Origin: CBFDBF01 sp050304615
GTDB taxonomy: Bacteria > Pseudomonadota > Gammaproteobacteria > Chromatiales > Chromatiaceae
Assembly: GCA_050304615.1 (NCBI GenBank)
Contig: JBNLDW010000007.1
Span: 1-64,000, forward strand
DNA: 64,000 bases
Direction: 5' to 3'
A program made the position numbers and the translations under genes. The notes below the pieces were generated by a model, which had not been told where the DNA came from, ran no database searches, and saw only the letters and a program-made list of their open reading frames with translations. Of the stretch, positions 33,787 to 40,969 are shown in pieces (position 1 is the stretch's first letter; each line of letters starts with the position of its first letter).

Positions 33787-34314
33787 TTATTCTTGATCCA
33801 AAGGGAAATTAGTGAAAATCATATTGTTACTACACTTCACAACATGATCCGAGCTAGTGCATGTTTTAAAATTGCGCATAAATTCTTTCGCTACAGAAGC
33901 GTTCATTGTTGTGATTCCTTTTAAATAAACATCCATTACTGGACTGTTAGCATCAAGTTGATATTGAGCCCTATAATCTCCCGAGTTTAATTTATATATA
34001 TCACAAATCTTGAAATCAGTATTACATGAAATATGCGAAACAATTTCTTTTTCATCAACGGTTTCTGGATGAAACCCATAATAAATAAAAGTTGCCAAAC
34101 CTGAGGAAAGATTTACCTCATAAGTTACAAAGTCTACCGGGATTAGCATATTTAGCGAATCACCTCGGGAGATACCGAAACATGCCGAGCCTAAGTAGAC
34201 ATTGCAATGATAGTATTTGGGCGATGTCCCAGCACCAAATCCTTCGCTTAATGCTACTGGAGCAAAACACATGTAAAAAAATAACAGGGCAATCGTTCTT
34301 AAGAATATTTTCAT
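33787..34314 (-). CDS. Hypothetical secreted protein (175 aa)
   Basis: 175 residues with a Sec signal (about 1-23, cleaved near ALSEG) and about six cysteines in the mature part, likely disulfides in the periplasm. No family recognised. AT-rich codon use compared with the nif genes suggests a different origin. Flanked by identical 23-bp repeats. Confidence 0.6.
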   Translation of the reverse strand: MKIFLRTIALLFFYMCFAPVALSEGFGAGTSPKYYHCNVYLGSACFGISRGDSLNMLIPVDFVTYEVNLSSGLATFIYYGFHPETVDEKEIVSHISCNTDFKICDIYKLNSGDYRAQYQLDANSPVMDVYLKGITTMNASVAKEFMRNFKTCTSSDHVVKCSNNMIFTNFPLDQE

Positions 34315-34343
34315 TACGGTACCTTTTTATTATTATAAACAGT

Positions 34344-34366
34344 AAAGGGCTCTGACCCCTTTAATT
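34344..34366. repeat. CTCTGACCCC-type 23-bp repeat, copy C
   Basis: Identical to copy B. Positioned between the 175-residue and 197-residue genes, next to the GGGGACACAATAC palindrome. Confidence 0.8.
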
Positions 34367-34370
34367 CCTG

Positions 34371-34415
34371 GGGGACACAATACTCAATTGAAGGTGAATT
34401 ATGTATTGTGTCCCC
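34371..34415. repeat. 13-bp perfect inverted repeat (GGGGACACAATAC)
   Basis: GGGGACACAATAC (34371-34383) and GTATTGTGTCCCC (34403-34415) around a 19-nt loop, just past the stop of the 197-residue gene. Similar GGGGACAC palindromes accompany REP-associated transposases in other gammaproteobacteria (recollection). No transposase lies here. Confidence 0.7.
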
Positions 34416-34420
34416 TGAAC

Positions 34421-35014
34421 TCATGTTTTTCTAAACCATCGTTTAATAATGGGCATTAAGTTAACCCCAATACCCATAAAGCTAGGTTGAAATTTAAATA
34501 TTTCCTCGCGTCTCTTCGTTTGGCTTAAAATTAATAAATCCATGTCATTAGATAGTTTATTTTTGACGGTTTGGATGCCATTAATTGACCCTACTTCACA
34601 TAAGGACCTAGGGATACCAATTCTTTGTTTTTCTCTATTCAGCACTACACCTTGACTTAATAAATTACGCTCAATAGATTCAACCAAAATATCGAACCTT
34701 GTTATATAAAGAGACTCACAGCAGTATTTATTAATATATTGGTTGATTGATTCTTTATCGGCTTCATTAAATCCATTTTTATATATCATCCCCACAATCT
34801 TTTTTATGGTTTCTCTTAGCTCTTCACCGTACCTATTTATTTCTTTACCGATGCTCGAATTGTAATTATTTAGAATATCTATTAGTGGTTTCTTATCATT
34901 AGGGCGAATTTGCTTTGCGTGCGTATTCAATATCGATATCAATACGTTCACATGTTCATCATAGATGAACTGTATTGCGCTACCTATTAATTCTGTTTTA
35001 TCTACACTTGCCAT
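34421..35014 (-). CDS. Hypothetical protein, probable integron-cassette gene (197 aa)
   Basis: 197 residues, mostly helical and AT-rich, with a hydrophobic-then-basic C-terminus (FMGIGVNLMPIIKRWFRK). No family recognised. Its ATG begins 10 nt after the attC-like core ACATAAC at 35025 and lacks a Shine-Dalgarno, both usual for cassette genes. No attC is visible at its own 3' end; a palindrome and a repeat stand there instead. Confidence 0.6.
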   Translation of the reverse strand: MASVDKTELIGSAIQFIYDEHVNVLISILNTHAKQIRPNDKKPLIDILNNYNSSIGKEINRYGEELRETIKKIVGMIYKNGFNEADKESINQYINKYCCESLYITRFDILVESIERNLLSQGVVLNREKQRIGIPRSLCEVGSINGIQTVKNKLSNDMDLLILSQTKRREEIFKFQPSFMGIGVNLMPIIKRWFRKT

Positions 35015-35024
35015 TATTTAATAA

Positions 35025-35083
35025 ACATAACGCTTCAAGAAGGGGTGCCGGTTACGGCGTCCCGCTTGCTTGATTTGTTAGGC
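35025..35083 (-). repeat. Integron attC-like site (59 bp)
   Basis: On the minus strand it starts GCCTAAC and ends GTTATGT, matching the RYYYAAC / GTTRRRY cores except for one base. The arms fold as TCAAG-C-AAG-C-GGG-A..GCC against TCAAG-AAG-GGG..GCC, so the bases C, C and A bulge out on one side only, as extrahelical bases do in attC. The length is exactly the classical 59 bp. The upstream gene ends inside its loop and the next gene starts just after it, the standard cassette junction. Confidence 0.8.
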
Positions 35084-35987
35084 TTGATACTCGCATAGCG
35101 ATGCGGCCGCATAAAATAATTGATAAAACATGCGCCTGATGAGCCGCATCTTTACTAACTTTTTCTTCACCATATCGAACACTTGCTCCACATTGAATTT
35201 TATCTATCAACTCTTTTTCTACAGGAAAGAGCCCATTTTTCTCCGCTAACAAGGAAAGCTCATTTAGTTTGTGACACTTGGGAAAATCTATTTCTTTATA
35301 TGCTAAATAGACCTTAAAAGACTTTTCAGCGGACTGTAGTGATGACCACTTAGATAAGCCATAATGGGGTGGATTGGATAGCAAGTGACTTGCGGCAGAA
35401 TCTATATCGCTCCGTATTTCTCTAACCATTGGCATATCTTCGATATTGGTTATTGACTCCATAGATCTAAATATTGCTAGAAATGAGCTCACTATATCTT
35501 TCAACTCATTTGAGTCTAATGATTTAGCTAGGCCGATTGGGAAATCGGTAATTAGGTCCAATATATTACATCGAGGAACTCTTCTTAGCCTAAGATCATC
35601 TTCTTGGTTTGAAGATTTCTCGTTCGGAGATATAAAGAACTCAACCGCCCCATATACCTTCGGCAGATTTATTTCCCAAGAGTCCCCTCTCACTAAGATA
35701 GCGGCGCGTCCGGGCCCCATTCTGATGGCTAGCTTGCTCCCATATCTTTCACCAAACCAGGAAAATATTCTTAGTGATAGGTCATCTCCTGTATAAACAC
35801 CGTCAGTTGCTTTTGTTATATTCCTTTGAAATAGACTAAGTCCGAGATTTAATGATTTAGATATTTCAAACCAACCTCGTATTGGCCGAGCATGAACAGG
35901 TATTTCCTCCGATCGAAGATAGGAGTCCACCTCTTCCATCATTGTCGTAAATTCATTCTCATTTGAGGGCAATTGTAACTTCAACAT
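35052..35987 (-). CDS. Hypothetical protein with HEPN-like C-terminus, probable integron-cassette gene
   Basis: 311 residues, soluble, unknown N-terminal two-thirds. The last 100 residues (SAEKSFKVYLAY, FPKCHKLNELSLLAEKNGL, AHQAHVLSII) look like a HEPN helical domain, a fold common in ribonuclease toxins and defence proteins; this is a resemblance only. The stop codon lies in the loop of the attC-like site. A GTTAGGC core lies 14 nt upstream of the ATG, so the cassette would span about 35031-36006. Confidence 0.62.
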   Translation of the reverse strand: MLKLQLPSNENEFTTMMEEVDSYLRSEEIPVHARPIRGWFEISKSLNLGLSLFQRNITKATDGVYTGDDLSLRIFSWFGERYGSKLAIRMGPGRAAILVRGDSWEINLPKVYGAVEFFISPNEKSSNQEDDLRLRRVPRCNILDLITDFPIGLAKSLDSNELKDIVSSFLAIFRSMESITNIEDMPMVREIRSDIDSAASHLLSNPPHYGLSKWSSLQSAEKSFKVYLAYKEIDFPKCHKLNELSLLAEKNGLFPVEKELIDKIQCGASVRYGEEKVSKDAAHQAHVLSIILCGRIAMRVSSLTNQASGTP

Positions 35988-36000
35988 ATTTAATATTTAT

Positions 36001-36007
36001 GCCTAAC
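36001..36007 (-). promoter_or_regulatory. GTTAGGC recombination core upstream of the cassette gene
   Basis: On the minus strand GTTAGGC fits GTTRRRY perfectly and precedes the cassette ATG. A possible partner arm lies near 36068-36101 (TGCCTGCTA facing TAGAAGGCA at 36015-36023, then GTTAAAA), which would give a 101-bp attC. The pairing is imperfect. Confidence 0.45.
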
Positions 36008-36352
36008 ATTCAAGTAGAAGGCAGTTTGCCCTCTAATCCGCCTATTTACTGTATTCAGCAGGAAACTTGCCTGCTATTCCGTCGTGCTGTGTTGGTTAAA
36101 AGGCAAACAGCCTGAATAAAGAGGTGCAGATTGCCCTATATCATTATATTTATACGATATGCGCGAACATTGGGTTACACAACCAGCACTAACTGGAATA
36201 CGCCGCAAAAGGCGATAAGACGGGAGCAGCGATATTCCATTTGCTGTCGTTTGATTCTATGAGTATCCGCCTGAGCGGGATTATGGTCAAGCGGCGGAGG
36301 GGGAGATATATATTAGAGATGTTTTATATTTATGCTGTGTTTGGGCCATACC
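36008..36352. other. Gene-free stretch between cassette region and SIR2-like gene
   Basis: About 345 bp without a supported gene. It contains the possible attC arm described nearby and several short palindromes (for example GGCAAACAGCC near 36102). No integrase gene or attI-like promoter region is evident. Confidence 0.35.
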
Positions 36353-37216
36353 TTAGGCCTCTAGCGCAACGCCCCCTGATGTTATAGCAAGCAGGTCGTT
36401 GATGTCGGCCTCGATGATCTCTATGCCTCTCTTTCTGCAGAAGCGCCGCTCTTTTACGGTCGGCTCCGGTATCAGCGCCCAGCCGGCCGGTTTGTCAGCC
36501 CCGTAGATGATGTCTGACATGACCATGCGTTCGGTGTCGCGGTTCAGGCGCAGCCCCAGGAACAGGTACTGTTTACCCTTGCGGTACTCTTTTAGAAAAG
36601 AGGGGATGGCGAAGCCGCCCATCAGTTCGGTTATGTAGTCCACGTAGTCGGCATCGGAGGCGATGTAGGTGGTATCCGGCAGTGGGCTGCCCATCGGTTT
36701 AAACAGGATCGGCAGGGAGGGGTCTACCTCTGACTGGTCGATCTCTTTGTCTGTGTATTTCTCACCATCATAGTGGTGGATGCGAAAGCGGTAGTCGGTT
36801 CCGGCGATACGGGAGATACCACGTATTAGGGTATGCGCTGTATCGCTATAGCTCTGTTGTAGCTGGGTGTCGCGGTTAATGTCGATGACATAATTCGGCC
36901 GGATCGATGCGATCCACTCATGTAGTGGTGCGCGTGACCAGCTGCGCTGTCCGTAGGTGGCATCGAGAAATCGGGTAACTGCACCGCGGCCGCGCTTTAG
37001 CTCCACATTCATTGCGGCGCGGGAGAACTCATACATCAGCCGCGGGGCCATCGGGCTGCCGTTGTTCATCGCCAGGATCAGACTGTCGCTGTCGGCAGGG
37101 ATCGGCTCGCCATTTTCCCGGTCGGTAACACCGGCCAGTGCGTCGAAGCCCAGATAGGGGACTATCTGGTTGCTGCTGATGCCTGCTATTAGATCTTCCA
37201 GTAATTTTGTGCTCAA
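36353..37216 (-). CDS. SIR2-like domain protein linked to draT/nifH
   Basis: 287 residues from a TTG at 37216 that lies 8 nt after AGGAG. The longer frame would run through a REP-like repeat, so I reject it. The N-terminal IVPYLGFDAL resembles the nucleotide-binding start of SIR2-like domains. The C-terminal part (YLFLGLRLNRDTERMVMSDI, AGWALIPEP, EADINDLLA) is typical of SIR2-like proteins encoded beside nif genes. Such proteins bind NAD+. With the NAD+-using DraT next door, a role in nitrogenase switch-off or NAD handling is plausible but inferred. Confidence 0.68.
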   Translation of the reverse strand: MSTKLLEDLIAGISSNQIVPYLGFDALAGVTDRENGEPIPADSDSLILAMNNGSPMAPRLMYEFSRAAMNVELKRGRGAVTRFLDATYGQRSWSRAPLHEWIASIRPNYVIDINRDTQLQQSYSDTAHTLIRGISRIAGTDYRFRIHHYDGEKYTDKEIDQSEVDPSLPILFKPMGSPLPDTTYIASDADYVDYITELMGGFAIPSFLKEYRKGKQYLFLGLRLNRDTERMVMSDIIYGADKPAGWALIPEPTVKERRFCRKRGIEIIEADINDLLAITSGGVALEA

Positions 37217-37230
37217 CGTATCTGCTCCTA

Positions 37231-37256
37231 ATCGCCCGCAGGAGCGGGCTCCTACA
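37231..37256 (+). repeat. REP-like 26-bp repeat, copy 2
   Basis: Starts ATCGCCCGCAGGAGC, ends GGGCTCCTACA. Sits between draT and the SIR2-like gene start. Confidence 0.8.
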
Positions 37257-37396
37257 ATGTCTGTACAGATAGAGAGCAATAACGAGGCCAGGTTTGTTAG
37301 TTGTTTATAAATCAGATAGTTGTGGCATCCGGGGTGGTGCCATTGTTTATAAGGTTACATAGAGATGGGGGCGCATTGTAGCGACAGCTACAACGG

Positions 37397-38233
37397 TCAG
37401 AAGGATTTGATCTCTACCTCATACACCCCACCGATGACCAGGTGCTCATCCTCGCCGTTGAGGACACCTGGCAGCAGGTTGGCGTAAAACATTATCTTCG
37501 CCTTTGGAATCTCCGCTTCCAGGATGTAGTCGCCAAACTCGTCGGCGCGCTCACGCTCACTGGTGAATGAGTTGAGATTATTCAGCAGTACCTGGTCGCA
37601 CTTATCCTCGCCTTTTAGTAGAACTTCATGTTCATCCAGCCGATTGATCCCGCGGTAGAGCTTTATATGGGTCTGGTTCGGAAGTTGTCGCGCCAGCTCA
37701 TATTGACAATAGCTGTAGAGCAGGTCCAGTTGGGCCTCAAGGGCGTTGGTGCCGTAGAGTCCGGCGCTGCGGTCATGTAGAAAGCGGTGATAGCTGCCGT
37801 TTTCTTCCTGATGCATCGGGCCGCGATGAAATCTGGTAAGCAGGCCAAAGCGGGATTCGACCCAGCTTTTCAGTACCGCGCCTTCGCGCCCGTTGGCATC
37901 AAAAAACCAGCCACGCACCATGCGTAGATAAGTTGCCTTGCGGCGTTTGCTGTTCTTGGAAGCACCCGCTTCGTCCAGTTGGTGAAACCGAAACAGTACG
38001 GTCATGTAATCCTTGAAACGCTCGGCACGATCTCGAGCATCTTCAATCTCGTCCAGTTGCCGGAATAGATCTCCATGCAGGGTCTCTATGTTATCCAGCT
38101 CTATAGGCACTGGGTGCTGCTGAAAACGCAGGCTGCCTACAATGACCGGGGGTATGTTGCAGCGGTTCACCGGCAACCTGGCTGAGGGCGGTAATGAGGC
38201 TGCTGGCTTGTTGGATTGTCTGTGATGATTCAT
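37397..38233 (-). CDS. draT: DraT, NAD+-dinitrogen-reductase ADP-ribosyltransferase
   Basis: 278 residues. Family motifs: ARLPVNRCNIPP, RGWFFDANGREGAVLKSWVESRFGL, YGTNALEAQLDLLYSYCQYEL, IKLYRGINRLDEHE and LNNLNSFTSERERADEFGD. DraT transfers ADP-ribose from NAD+ to an arginine of NifH on ammonium or energy shifts, inactivating it. It is divergent from nifH; its start codon lies inside the NifA site at 38221-38236. No ribosome-binding site or sigma54 element for draT itself is clear. DraG is encoded 16 kb away. Confidence 0.93.
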   Translation of the reverse strand: MNHHRQSNKPAASLPPSARLPVNRCNIPPVIVGSLRFQQHPVPIELDNIETLHGDLFRQLDEIEDARDRAERFKDYMTVLFRFHQLDEAGASKNSKRRKATYLRMVRGWFFDANGREGAVLKSWVESRFGLLTRFHRGPMHQEENGSYHRFLHDRSAGLYGTNALEAQLDLLYSYCQYELARQLPNQTHIKLYRGINRLDEHEVLLKGEDKCDQVLLNNLNSFTSERERADEFGDYILEAEIPKAKIMFYANLLPGVLNGEDEHLVIGGVYEVEIKSF

Positions 38234-38236
38234 ACA
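38221..38236 (+). promoter_or_regulatory. NifA upstream activator site of nifH
   Basis: TGT-GATGATTCAT-ACA, an exact TGT-N10-ACA about 100 bp upstream of the nifH sigma54 promoter. It overlaps the draT start codon. A near match, TGT-N10-ACC, lies at 38250-38265. Confidence 0.75.
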
Positions 38237-38333
38237 ATTTTATGGTTTTTGTCGTGAACCGTACCAATGGTTAGGTTATGACGATAACACTATTTTTCTT
38301 TTATAAACAGTAGGTAATGTGATTATTTGCGTA

Positions 38334-38350
38334 TTGGCACGGTGCTTGCT
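38334..38350 (+). promoter_or_regulatory. Sigma54 (-24/-12) promoter of nifHDK
   Basis: TTGGCACGGTGCTTGCT, a full match to the TGGCAC-N5-TTGC consensus, 74 bp before the nifH ATG. The core GGCACGGTGCTTGCT is identical to the nifV promoter at 54361-54375. Confidence 0.92.
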
Positions 38351-38423
38351 GATAGGGGGGTGTCCGGGCGTATTTGTATTTGAATTCGCTCAATCAATTA
38401 TTAATCGTGTAAGGAGAAATAGC

Positions 38424-39296
38424 ATGGCAATGCGTCAATGTGCAATTTATGGCAAAGGCGGTATCGGTAAATCTACCACCACTCAGAACCTGGTGGCCGG
38501 TCTGGCAGAGCTCGGTAAGAAGGTGATGATCGTCGGCTGTGATCCAAAGGCCGACTCCACTCGACTGATTCTGCACGCCAAGGCGCAGAACACCATTATG
38601 GAGATGGCAGCTGAGGCTGGTTCGGTTGAGGATCTGGAACTGGAAGATGTGCTGAAGACCGGTTATGCCGAGATCAAGTGTGTTGAGTCTGGTGGCCCAG
38701 AGCCTGGTGTTGGCTGTGCTGGCCGTGGTGTTATCACCGCTATCAACTTTCTGGAAGAAGAGGGCGCCTATGAGGAAGACCTCGACTTCGTATTCTACGA
38801 CGTACTCGGTGACGTGGTGTGTGGTGGTTTCGCCATGCCGATCCGTGAGAATAAGGCGCAGGAGATCTACATTGTTTGCTCCGGTGAGATGATGGCTATG
38901 TACGCAGCCAACAACATCTCCAAGGGTATCGTGAAGTATGCAAGCTCAGGTAGTGTGCGTTTGGCTGGACTGATCTGTAACTCACGTAATACCGCACGCG
39001 AGGACGAGCTTATCGAAGAGCTGGCACGTCAGCTTGGTACTCAGATGATCCACTTCGTCCCTCGCGATAACGTCGTACAGCGTGCCGAGATTCGTCGTAT
39101 GACCGTCATTGAGTACGATCCTGAAGCTAAGCAGGCGCAGGAGTATCGCGATCTGGCACAGAAGATCATCGACAACAAGATGTTCGTGATTCCTACGCCG
39201 ATCACTATGGACGCGCTGGAAGAGCTGTTGATGGATTTTGGTCTCATGGATGAAGAGGATGAATCCATTATCGGTCAAAAAGCAGTGGTTGCCTGA
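38424..39296 (+). CDS. nifH: NifH, nitrogenase iron protein (dinitrogenase reductase)
   Basis: 290 residues from the ATG 7 nt after AAGGAG; the longer frame overlaps the promoter. P-loop GKGGIGKSTTTQN, the [4Fe-4S] cysteines in GVGCAGRGV and VLGDVVCGGFAMPI, and the switch regions are all intact. The arginine in CAGRGV is the DraT target. The homodimer passes electrons to NifDK with MgATP hydrolysis and also serves FeMo-co and P-cluster maturation. Confidence 0.99.
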   Translation: MAMRQCAIYGKGGIGKSTTTQNLVAGLAELGKKVMIVGCDPKADSTRLILHAKAQNTIMEMAAEAGSVEDLELEDVLKTGYAEIKCVESGGPEPGVGCAGRGVITAINFLEEEGAYEEDLDFVFYDVLGDVVCGGFAMPIRENKAQEIYIVCSGEMMAMYAANNISKGIVKYASSGSVRLAGLICNSRNTAREDELIEELARQLGTQMIHFVPRDNVVQRAEIRRMTVIEYDPEAKQAQEYRDLAQKIIDNKMFVIPTPITMDALEELLMDFGLMDEEDESIIGQKAVVA

Positions 39297-39354
39297 TTGT
39301 TACAATTGGATAACCAATAATTTTGAATCAATTTGTTCCAACTACTCACGCGTC

Positions 39355-39369
39355 CACAGATTAGTGGCG
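39355..39369 (+). repeat. 15-bp leader repeat upstream of nifD
   Basis: CACAGATTAGTGGCG, 20 nt before the nifD start. The same 15 bases occur at 40939-40953 before nifK. Confidence 0.85.
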
Positions 39370-39389
39370 GTGATAAAGGAGAACTAAGT

Positions 39390-40862
39390 ATGTCTTCCAT
39401 GACAAGAGAGGAGACTGAAGCCCTCATTCAGGAGGTGCTAGAAGTCTATCCGGAAAGCGCGAAAGAAGATCGCGCCAAGCATCTCACGGTCAATGACCAT
39501 GATGTGGAGCAGTCTAAGAAGTGCATTACCTCTAATCGCAAATCATTGCCTGGGGTAATGACCGTCCGCGGTTGCGCCTACGCTGGTTCTAAAGGTGTAG
39601 TGTGGGGACCAATTAAAGATATGATCCATATCTCCCACGGACCTGTGGGTTGTGGTCAGTACTCACGCGCCGGTCGCCGTAACTACTATGTTGGCACCAC
39701 CGGGGTGAATACCTTTGGCACCATGAACTTCACTTCTGATTTTCAGGAGAAGGACATTGTATTCGGTGGCGATAAAAAGCTTGCCACCATTATGGAGGAG
39801 ATCGAGCAGCTGTTTCCTCTCAATAAGGGCATCTCTGTGCAATCCGAGTGCCCCATCGGCCTTATCGGCGACGATATTGAGGCGGTGGCTAAACAGACTA
39901 CAAAAGATATTGGTAAGCCGGTGGTTCCCGTGCGTTGCGAAGGATTCCGTGGCGTCTCCCAGTCTCTGGGACACCATATTGCTAACGATGCGATACGCGA
40001 TTGGGTGCTGGGTAACCGTGATGACGAGGCGTTTGAATCTACCCCGTATGATATCTCTATCATTGGCGACTACAACATCGGTGGCGATGCCTGGTCCTCA
40101 CGTATCCTGATGGAAGAGATGGGCCTGCGCGTAGTCGCTCAGTGGTCTGGTGATGGTACTGTTGCCGAGATGGAGCTGACGCCAAAGGTGAAGCTGAATC
40201 TCGTCCACTGTTACCGTTCGATGAATTACATCTCGCGCCATATGGAAGAGAAGTACGGTATTCCGTGGATGGAGTACAACTTCTTTGGTCCAACCAAGAT
40301 TGCGGAATCTCTGCGTAAGATTGCGGGCTTCTTTGACGAGACCATTCAGGCCAATGCAGAGAAGGTTATAGAGAAGTACACGGCACAGTATCAGGCGGTG
40401 ATTGAGAAGTATCGCCCGCGGCTAGAAGGCAAGAGGGTCATGCTATATGTCGGTGGTTTGCGCCCACGTCACGTTATTGGTGCATATGAAGATCTGGGTA
40501 TGGAGGTGGTTGGTACCGGCTATGAGTTCGCACACAACGACGACTATGACCGCACCATCAAGGACATGGGTAACGCTACTCTGATCTATGACGATGTCAC
40601 CGGTTACGAGTTTGAGGAGTTTGTCAAAAAGATCAAACCAGATCTAATTGGTTCCGGCATCAAGGAGAAGTACATCTTTCAGAAGATGGGCATCCCCTTT
40701 CGTCAGATGCACTCCTGGGATTATTCCGGTCCCTATCACGGTTATGACGGCTTCGCCATTTTTGCCCGCGATATGGATATGACATTGAACAATCCATGTT
40801 GGAGCAAGATCGAAGCGCCCTGGTTGAAGTCCGGAGAAGAACCGGAAGTGGCAGCAGCCTGA
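39390..40862 (+). CDS. nifD: NifD, nitrogenase MoFe protein alpha subunit
   Basis: 490 residues from the ATG 8 nt after AAGGAG. P-cluster ligands lie in TVRGCAYAG, GPVGCGQYS and SECPIGLIGDD. The FeMo-co ligands are the Cys of HCYRSMNYI and the His of RQMHSWDYSGPYHG. No alternative-nitrogenase (VnfD/AnfD) features, so it is the molybdenum enzyme. Forms the alpha2beta2 MoFe protein with NifK. Confidence 0.99.
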   Translation: MSSMTREETEALIQEVLEVYPESAKEDRAKHLTVNDHDVEQSKKCITSNRKSLPGVMTVRGCAYAGSKGVVWGPIKDMIHISHGPVGCGQYSRAGRRNYYVGTTGVNTFGTMNFTSDFQEKDIVFGGDKKLATIMEEIEQLFPLNKGISVQSECPIGLIGDDIEAVAKQTTKDIGKPVVPVRCEGFRGVSQSLGHHIANDAIRDWVLGNRDDEAFESTPYDISIIGDYNIGGDAWSSRILMEEMGLRVVAQWSGDGTVAEMELTPKVKLNLVHCYRSMNYISRHMEEKYGIPWMEYNFFGPTKIAESLRKIAGFFDETIQANAEKVIEKYTAQYQAVIEKYRPRLEGKRVMLYVGGLRPRHVIGAYEDLGMEVVGTGYEFAHNDDYDRTIKDMGNATLIYDDVTGYEFEEFVKKIKPDLIGSGIKEKYIFQKMGIPFRQMHSWDYSGPYHGYDGFAIFARDMDMTLNNPCWSKIEAPWLKSGEEPEVAAA

Positions 40863-40869
40863 TCTCACG

Positions 40870-40901
40870 GATCGCGGGTTGACAAAACTCGGCTCGCGAT
40901 C
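40870..40901 (+). promoter_or_regulatory. Intercistronic hairpin between nifD and nifK
   Basis: GATCGCG (40870-40876) pairs with CGCGATC (40895-40901) 8 nt after the nifD stop. There is no T run. It could stabilise or process the nifHD message and so tune NifH/D/K ratios. Confidence 0.5.
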
Positions 40902-40938
40902 AGAGAACAACATATTAAATTCACCTGACCCGTATGTT

Positions 40939-40953
40939 CACAGATTAGTGGCG
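40939..40953 (+). repeat. 15-bp leader repeat upstream of nifK
   Basis: CACAGATTAGTGGCG, identical to the copy before nifD and at nearly the same distance from the start codon (16 versus 20 nt). Confidence 0.85.
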
Positions 40954-40969
40954 CGGGAGGAGAAAGACG

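Noticed and set aside
33416..34366. CRISPR array from the regularly placed 23-bp repeats
   Set aside because: Spacing is 300-600 bp and the intervals are genes, not spacers; no cas genes.
38250..38275. Possible sigma54 promoter for draT on the minus strand (TTGGTACGGTTCACGA)
   Set aside because: The -24 half is close, but the -12 half lacks TTGC.
40870..40901. Terminator between nifD and nifK
   Set aside because: The stem lacks any T run, and nifK has no promoter of its own, so the operon must read through.
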